A stretch of 64,000 nt of DNA from the NCBI RefSeq assembly GCF_013348805.1, contig NZ_CP054690.1, forward strand, positions 3,906,001 to 3,970,000, written 5' to 3'. The notes beneath the pieces were generated by a model. The model worked only from the letters and a program-made list of their open reading frames with translations, ran no database searches and was not told the DNA's origin. Origin of the DNA: Rhodococcus sp. W8901 (GTDB lineage: Bacteria > Actinomycetota > Actinomycetes > Mycobacteriales > Mycobacteriaceae). This document shows positions 60,752 through 64,000 of this stretch, in pieces (position 1 is the first letter of the stretch; each line of letters begins with the position of its first letter). The translations under genes and the position numbers were made by a program.

Positions 60752-61822
60752 TCAGGCGTCGACGGTGTAGCGGTGCACGCCCATCATCGTGTCCGCGTCG
60801 AGCCCCTCGGCCTCGGATTCGGTGCAGGCGTCCAGCATCGCGTCCACCGAGTCTGGATCCAGGTCGGTGCCGATCACGACCAGTTCGGTCCGACGGCGCT
60901 CGCCCGGGTTCCACCGCTGCGGATGGAACGCGATGTGGTCACCCACCACCTGCAGCAGGTACTTCTGTTGATGACCCCGCACGCCGAAGTACACGTACCC
61001 CTTGATCCGGTACACGCCCGCGGGCTGCTTCTCCAGGAAGCGGATGAGCCGACGCGGGTGCATCGGCAATTCGGACGCGAACGTGACGCTGTCGTAGAGC
61101 GTGTGGATGTGCGTGTCGTGATCGCCGCCGCATTCCCCGCAACCGGCGGCGTCTGCTGCGTCGGCGAGCAGATCGTCGAACGACAACTGTTGTCCCGGCC
61201 GGGGTTCGGGCCGCGGGGCACGGTCGAACAGCAGGCCGGGATCCACGCGCCCCTGCACGGTGGAGACCACAGCCGCCCGCGGATTGATCCCGCACACGTC
61301 GCCGAGAAGGGTGTCGTGGTCCTCCCCGCCGATGCGGTCCGTCTTGTTCAGCACGATCAGGTCGGCGATCGCGATGTGCTGGTCCAGTTCCGGATGCCGC
61401 GCCCGGCTGTTCTGGTACTCGGCACCGTCGACGAGCATGACGAGACCGCCGTACGTGATGTACGGGTTCTCACTGCCGAGTACCAGCCGAATCATGTTGC
61501 GCGGCTCCGCGAGTCCACTCGCCTCGACGACGATGACGTCGATCTCCGACGTCCGGTGCGCCAGCCGGTCCAGCATCGCGTCCATGTCGCTGACGTCCAC
61601 CGCGCAGCACATACAGCCGTTGCTGAGCGCCATCATCGAATCGACTTGCCCCGCAACCATCATCGAGTCGATGTTGACCGAGCCGAAGTCGTTGACGATC
61701 ACGCCGATCCGGGTGCCGCCGTTGTTGCGGAGCAGATGGTTGAGCAGGGTCGTCTTTCCCGACCCGAGGAAACCGGCCACGACGACGACAGGGATCGACC
61801 GCGGACCACGTTTCTTCGCCAC
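60752..61822 (-). CDS. CobW/COG0523 GTPase metallochaperone
   Basis: 356 residues from GTG 61822 (GGAGG 8 bases upstream); GTG 61849 would add 9. G1 loop GFLGSGKTTLL, metal site GCMCC (CxCC), switch region EASGLAEP, NKTD for guanine. A C-terminal domain follows, with a Cys/His-rich loop CGECGGDHDTHIH that probably holds zinc or cobalt. These proteins deliver metal to client enzymes. The neighbour bluB suggests cobalt supply for cobalamin; zinc is an alternative. Confidence 0.92.
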   Translation of the reverse strand: MAKKRGPRSIPVVVVAGFLGSGKTTLLNHLLRNNGGTRIGVIVNDFGSVNIDSMMVAGQVDSMMALSNGCMCCAVDVSDMDAMLDRLAHRTSEIDVIVVEASGLAEPRNMIRLVLGSENPYITYGGLVMLVDGAEYQNSRARHPELDQHIAIADLIVLNKTDRIGGEDHDTLLGDVCGINPRAAVVSTVQGRVDPGLLFDRAPRPEPRPGQQLSFDDLLADAADAAGCGECGGDHDTHIHTLYDSVTFASELPMHPRRLIRFLEKQPAGVYRIKGYVYFGVRGHQQKYLLQVVGDHIAFHPQRWNPGERRRTELVVIGTDLDPDSVDAMLDACTESEAEGLDADTMMGVHRYTVDA

Positions 61823-61878
61823 TCCTCGATCCTCCGCGCCCCGAGTCACCTACATCACCGACCGGCCATGCTACTCGG

Positions 61879-62721
61879 TTGGGGCCGGTGTGTTTCCACT
61901 CGCGCGAGAGCCCATACAACAATGCCCCGGTCAAATGCCATATCGTTGGCGACATCGACGCACTCTCCCACCTGATCCGCACTCGCCCGGCGACCGAGCT
62001 TCTCGTGTCGTCGCCCTCCGAGGTCTCCAGGACCCTGGCCTCGCTGGCCACCGTCAACCCCTACTTCGTCGCCACCACAGGCGATCCCGGCCTGGGCGAC
62101 TGGCGTCCGGCGAGTCGGCTGTACGACGAAGCGGACGCGCTCGCCGAGGTCGTCGGACATGTCGGAGCGCGCATCAGCTCGACGGAGTATCGCGTCGCGG
62201 CGTCGACGCTGTTCCTCGGGTATGCGGCGCGGTTGTGGTCGCTGGTGCTGGGCGGGGCCGTCCGTGATCGACGACTGCTGGACCTGGATCCGGCCGAGTT
62301 GCTGTGGCTCGACGACCACGGTCAGATCCGGTTGCACGTGCGCGAGCCTCGCGGCTGGGAGGGCGCAGATCTGGTGGATCTCGTGCGGGCGATGGTCCTC
62401 GACCGTCACCTCGAACCGATGGTCGACTCGATCCGGTCCGCCGAGCCGATGTCCGAGCGCCTGCTGTGGGGCAATGCGGCGTCCGCACTGATCGGGGCGG
62501 CGCGTGTGCTCGACGGCGACACCCGCACCGACGCCATCACCGTGACCGAGACGATCCTCCGTGATCCCCGCCTGACCGACACCGTCGACCGTGAGGGCGC
62601 GGGCTACCGACGTCGGAGCTGCTGCCTGTTCTATCGCACGCCGGTCTCCGGATACTGCGGCGACTGTGCGCTCACCGGTCCGAGCGAATCCGTCCACCAC
62701 CAGGGGGACGAGTCGGTGTGA
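61879..62721 (+). CDS. FhuF-like iron-sulfur protein
   Basis: About 280 residues. The C-terminus has CCLFYRTPVSGYCGDC, the C-C-x10-C-x2-C pattern that binds the [2Fe-2S] cluster in FhuF ferric-siderophore reductases. The rest is helical and alanine-rich. The start is uncertain: TTG 61879, GTG 61888 or a later codon. Divergent from the CobW gene. It probably releases iron from siderophores, in keeping with the binding lipoproteins and the SIP protein. Confidence 0.78.
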   Translation: MGPVCFHSRESPYNNAPVKCHIVGDIDALSHLIRTRPATELLVSSPSEVSRTLASLATVNPYFVATTGDPGLGDWRPASRLYDEADALAEVVGHVGARISSTEYRVAASTLFLGYAARLWSLVLGGAVRDRRLLDLDPAELLWLDDHGQIRLHVREPRGWEGADLVDLVRAMVLDRHLEPMVDSIRSAEPMSERLLWGNAASALIGAARVLDGDTRTDAITVTETILRDPRLTDTVDREGAGYRRRSCCLFYRTPVSGYCGDCALTGPSESVHHQGDESV

Positions 62722-62897
62722 CCACCGCAGGACCCGGCCACGCCACGATCGAGTTCGGCCGGTCGCACGTCCACCTGCGCACGGCTGACGCCCAGTCCGA
62801 CGTCTCGAGAAATGGTCATTCGACCCAGCCGACGTGCTTCAGGCCACAAATTGCACTACAGTTCAAAAAGTTGCCCGACCCCCCCTGGGCAGCAACG

Positions 62898-62933
62898 GGC
62901 CCGCCCAGAATTCCCCCCCTGCCTGGGCGGGCC
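62898..62933 (+). terminator. hairpin after the FhuF-like gene
   Basis: Perfect 11-bp arms GGCCCGCCCAG and CTGGGCGGGCC with a 14-base loop, 177 bases past the stop and 65 before the next start. No clear U-run follows. The preceding stretch 62722-62897 shows no gene. Confidence 0.65.
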
Positions 62934-62997
62934 GTCGGGTGGTGGCGCGTGAGACTACTCCGCGTCACCACCCGGCACCGTGTGCGAGGATCCGTCG

Positions 62998-63294
62998 ATG
63001 ATCCTCGAGCATGCACCACTGCAGGTGAGACCGGGACAGGCCGCCGCATTCGAAGCGGCGTTCAGCCAGGCCAGAACGATCATCTCGGCGATGAAGGGGT
63101 TCCGGCGCCTCACGCTCTCACGCTGCCTCGAACGCCCCGGCGCTTATCTCCTCCTGGTGGAGTGGGACACGCTCGAGGACCACACCGAAGGGTTCCGCGG
63201 ATCGGCGGAGTACCAGGACTGGCGTCGGCTGCTGCACCACTTCTACGACCCGTTCCCCACCGTCGAGCACTACGCGCCCGTCGACGACGCCTGA
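62998..63294 (+). CDS. ABM-domain (antibiotic biosynthesis monooxygenase-like) protein
   Basis: 98 residues from ATG 62998. Dimeric ferredoxin-like ABM fold: VRPGQAAAFEAAFSQA, FRRLTLSRCLERPGAYLLLVEW and the final YDPFPTVEHY. Members include monooxygenases and heme-degrading enzymes; the catalytic residues of IsdG-type heme oxygenases are not evident, so it is probably a small quinone or unknown-substrate oxygenase. Confidence 0.85.
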   Translation: MILEHAPLQVRPGQAAAFEAAFSQARTIISAMKGFRRLTLSRCLERPGAYLLLVEWDTLEDHTEGFRGSAEYQDWRRLLHHFYDPFPTVEHYAPVDDA

Positions 63295-63363
63295 CACGCC
63301 CGCCACTGGCGCGGCGTGCAGGGACCGCCGGGGACGGCACCCGACCCTGCAGAATGAGCGCTC

Positions 63364-63843
63364 ATGGAATCACTTGCCATCCTGAGTGACGTCGACGCCG
63401 GCGAGCTGCTGACCCTGCAGCGGGCCGCCTACGTCACCGAGGCACAGGCCCACCACGATCCGAACCTTCCGCCGTTGATGCAGACGTCGGAGGAGCTGCA
63501 GCGCGAGCTGCGGGACGACGCGGTGCTCGCCCTCGGACTGCGCGACGACTCGTCGCGACTGGTGGCAGCGGTGCGCGTCCGCATCGGGCAACCCGACCGC
63601 CGGACCGCCGAACTCGGCCGGCTGGTGGTCGCACCCGACATGCAGGGGCGGGGCCTGGGCAGCAGGCTACTGTCCCTCACCGAGCAGCATCTCCCGGAGT
63701 CGGTCACCGAGATGCGGTTGTTCACCGGCGAGTTCAGCAGCGGGAACCTGCGGCTGTACGCGCGGTTCGGCTATCACGAGACGCACCGCACCCCGACACT
63801 GTCCGGCTACGATCTTGTGCACCTCGCCAAGACCGTCGGCTGA
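63364..63843 (+). CDS. GNAT-family N-acetyltransferase
   Basis: 159 residues. GNAT motif A is MQGRGLGSRLLSLTE (about 98-112), preceded by ELGRLVVAP; the late NLRLYARFGYHE is the typical motif B. The acceptor is unknown. It ends 30 bases before the shared terminator of the tRNA gene. Confidence 0.88.
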   Translation: MESLAILSDVDAGELLTLQRAAYVTEAQAHHDPNLPPLMQTSEELQRELRDDAVLALGLRDDSSRLVAAVRVRIGQPDRRTAELGRLVVAPDMQGRGLGSRLLSLTEQHLPESVTEMRLFTGEFSSGNLRLYARFGYHETHRTPTLSGYDLVHLAKTVG

Positions 63844-63873
63844 CGGCCGTCCGCGCCGATCGGCGATACGTAA

Positions 63874-63914
63874 AAACTCCGGGCCACGATCGTGATGATC
63901 GTGACCCGGAGTTT
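63874..63914. terminator. bidirectional terminator between GNAT and tRNA-Ala
   Basis: Stem AAACTCCGGG-C-CACGATC against GATCGTG-A-CCCGGAGTTT with a 5-base loop. On the minus strand it ends in five T residues, a good intrinsic terminator for the tRNA; on the plus strand it has a short TTT. Confidence 0.88.
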
Positions 63915-63919
63915 CGGAG

Positions 63920-63992
63920 TGGAGCTAAGGGGACTCGAACCCCTGACCCCCACACTGCCAGTGTGGTGCGCTACCAGCTGCGCCATAGCCCC
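63920..63992 (-). tRNA. tRNA-Ala(GGC)
   Basis: 73 nt cloverleaf on the minus strand. The acceptor stem is GGGGCTA paired to TAGCTCC, the discriminator is A, the D arm has GCGCAGCTGGTAGCGC, the anticodon stem CCACA/TGTGG holds the loop CTGGCAG with anticodon GGC, and the T arm is GGGG-TTCGAGT-CCCC. The CCA end is not encoded. Reads GCC and GCU alanine codons. Confidence 0.96.
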
Positions 63993-64000
63993 GTGTTGAG

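Noticed and set aside
62718-63389. 223-codon frame after the FhuF-like gene
   Set aside because: It runs through a hairpin and the ABM gene in another frame; no motif.

Overview
The window is high-GC actinobacterial DNA from the mycolic-acid order (Corynebacteriales/Mycobacteriales). The best guess is a Rhodococcus or Prescottella relative. I recall most of the backbone genes in the same order and orientation as Mycobacterium tuberculosis Rv3009c-Rv3055: gatB, pfkA, gatA, gatC, ACT protein, ligA, Rv3015c-like, mnmA, iscS-like, Rv3026c/27c-like, etfA/etfB, Rv3030-32-like, Rv3034c-like, Rv3035-like, Rv3037c/38c-like, echA17-like, NUDIX, ABC ATPase, serB2, ctaD, fecB, nrdF, nrdE, nrdI, nrdH, Rv3054c/55-like. 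The PE/PPE/ESX genes found inside this block in M. tuberculosis are absent. Sequence comparisons here are from memory; no search was run.

Layout. 1-250: the 3' end of an unrecognised gene. 252-4072: a CPA2-type antiporter, gatB and pfkA, all leftward. 4155-10257: an accessory block between pfkA and gatA, with a DesK-like kinase/regulator pair, a secreted phospholipase-A2-like protein translationally coupled to an alpha/beta-hydrolase membrane protein, a DinB-fold protein and a Baeyer-Villiger-type monooxygenase. 10386-15940: gatA-gatC, ACT protein, acetyltransferase and ligA. 15993-21065: a leftward run linking a MetE-like protein, tRNA thiolation (mnmA with its cysteine desulfurase) and two lipid acyltransferase-like genes. 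21147-21865: a decayed AbiEi/DUF559-type gene between two near-identical 58-bp palindromic repeats, with inverted DnaA-box-like sites upstream. 21944-23746: etfB-etfA with a perfect 22-bp palindrome upstream. 23987-28438: a methyltransferase, GH57, GT4 and hexapeptide acyltransferase set resembling the mycobacterial methylglucose-lipopolysaccharide locus.

28492-38448: alanine dehydrogenase, a beta-propeller lipoprotein whose signal peptide is out of frame with its body, two methyltransferases, enoyl-CoA hydratase, NUDIX, ABC ATPase, a PTH2-domain protein and SerB2. 38603-42755: cytochrome oxidase subunit I, then two siderophore-binding lipoproteins. The 355-bp gap before them carries an IdeR-type iron box and a DosR-like palindrome. 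44353-48248: the class Ib ribonucleotide reductase operon nrdHIEF, with two NrdR-like boxes one full set of helical turns apart. 48814-54231: siderophore-interacting flavoprotein, FMN reductase with divergent TetR gene and operator, META lipoprotein, nucleosidase, NH3-dependent NAD synthetase, and an NAD(P)-binding protein. 54241-58260: a molybdopterin cluster (moaD-moaA leftward; moeA, a moaC-mog fusion and moaE rightward). 58546-63843: a DEAD-box helicase behind a structured leader, bluB, a CobW GTPase, a FhuF-like iron-sulfur protein, a small ABM-domain protein and a GNAT enzyme. The window ends with tRNA-Ala(GGC).

Iron handling recurs through the right half: two binding lipoproteins, the SIP flavoprotein and the FhuF-like protein. 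Several genes have a TANNNT -10 element placed 6-8 bases before the start codon, which points to leaderless transcripts. No insertion sequence, prophage, CRISPR array or rRNA was seen.
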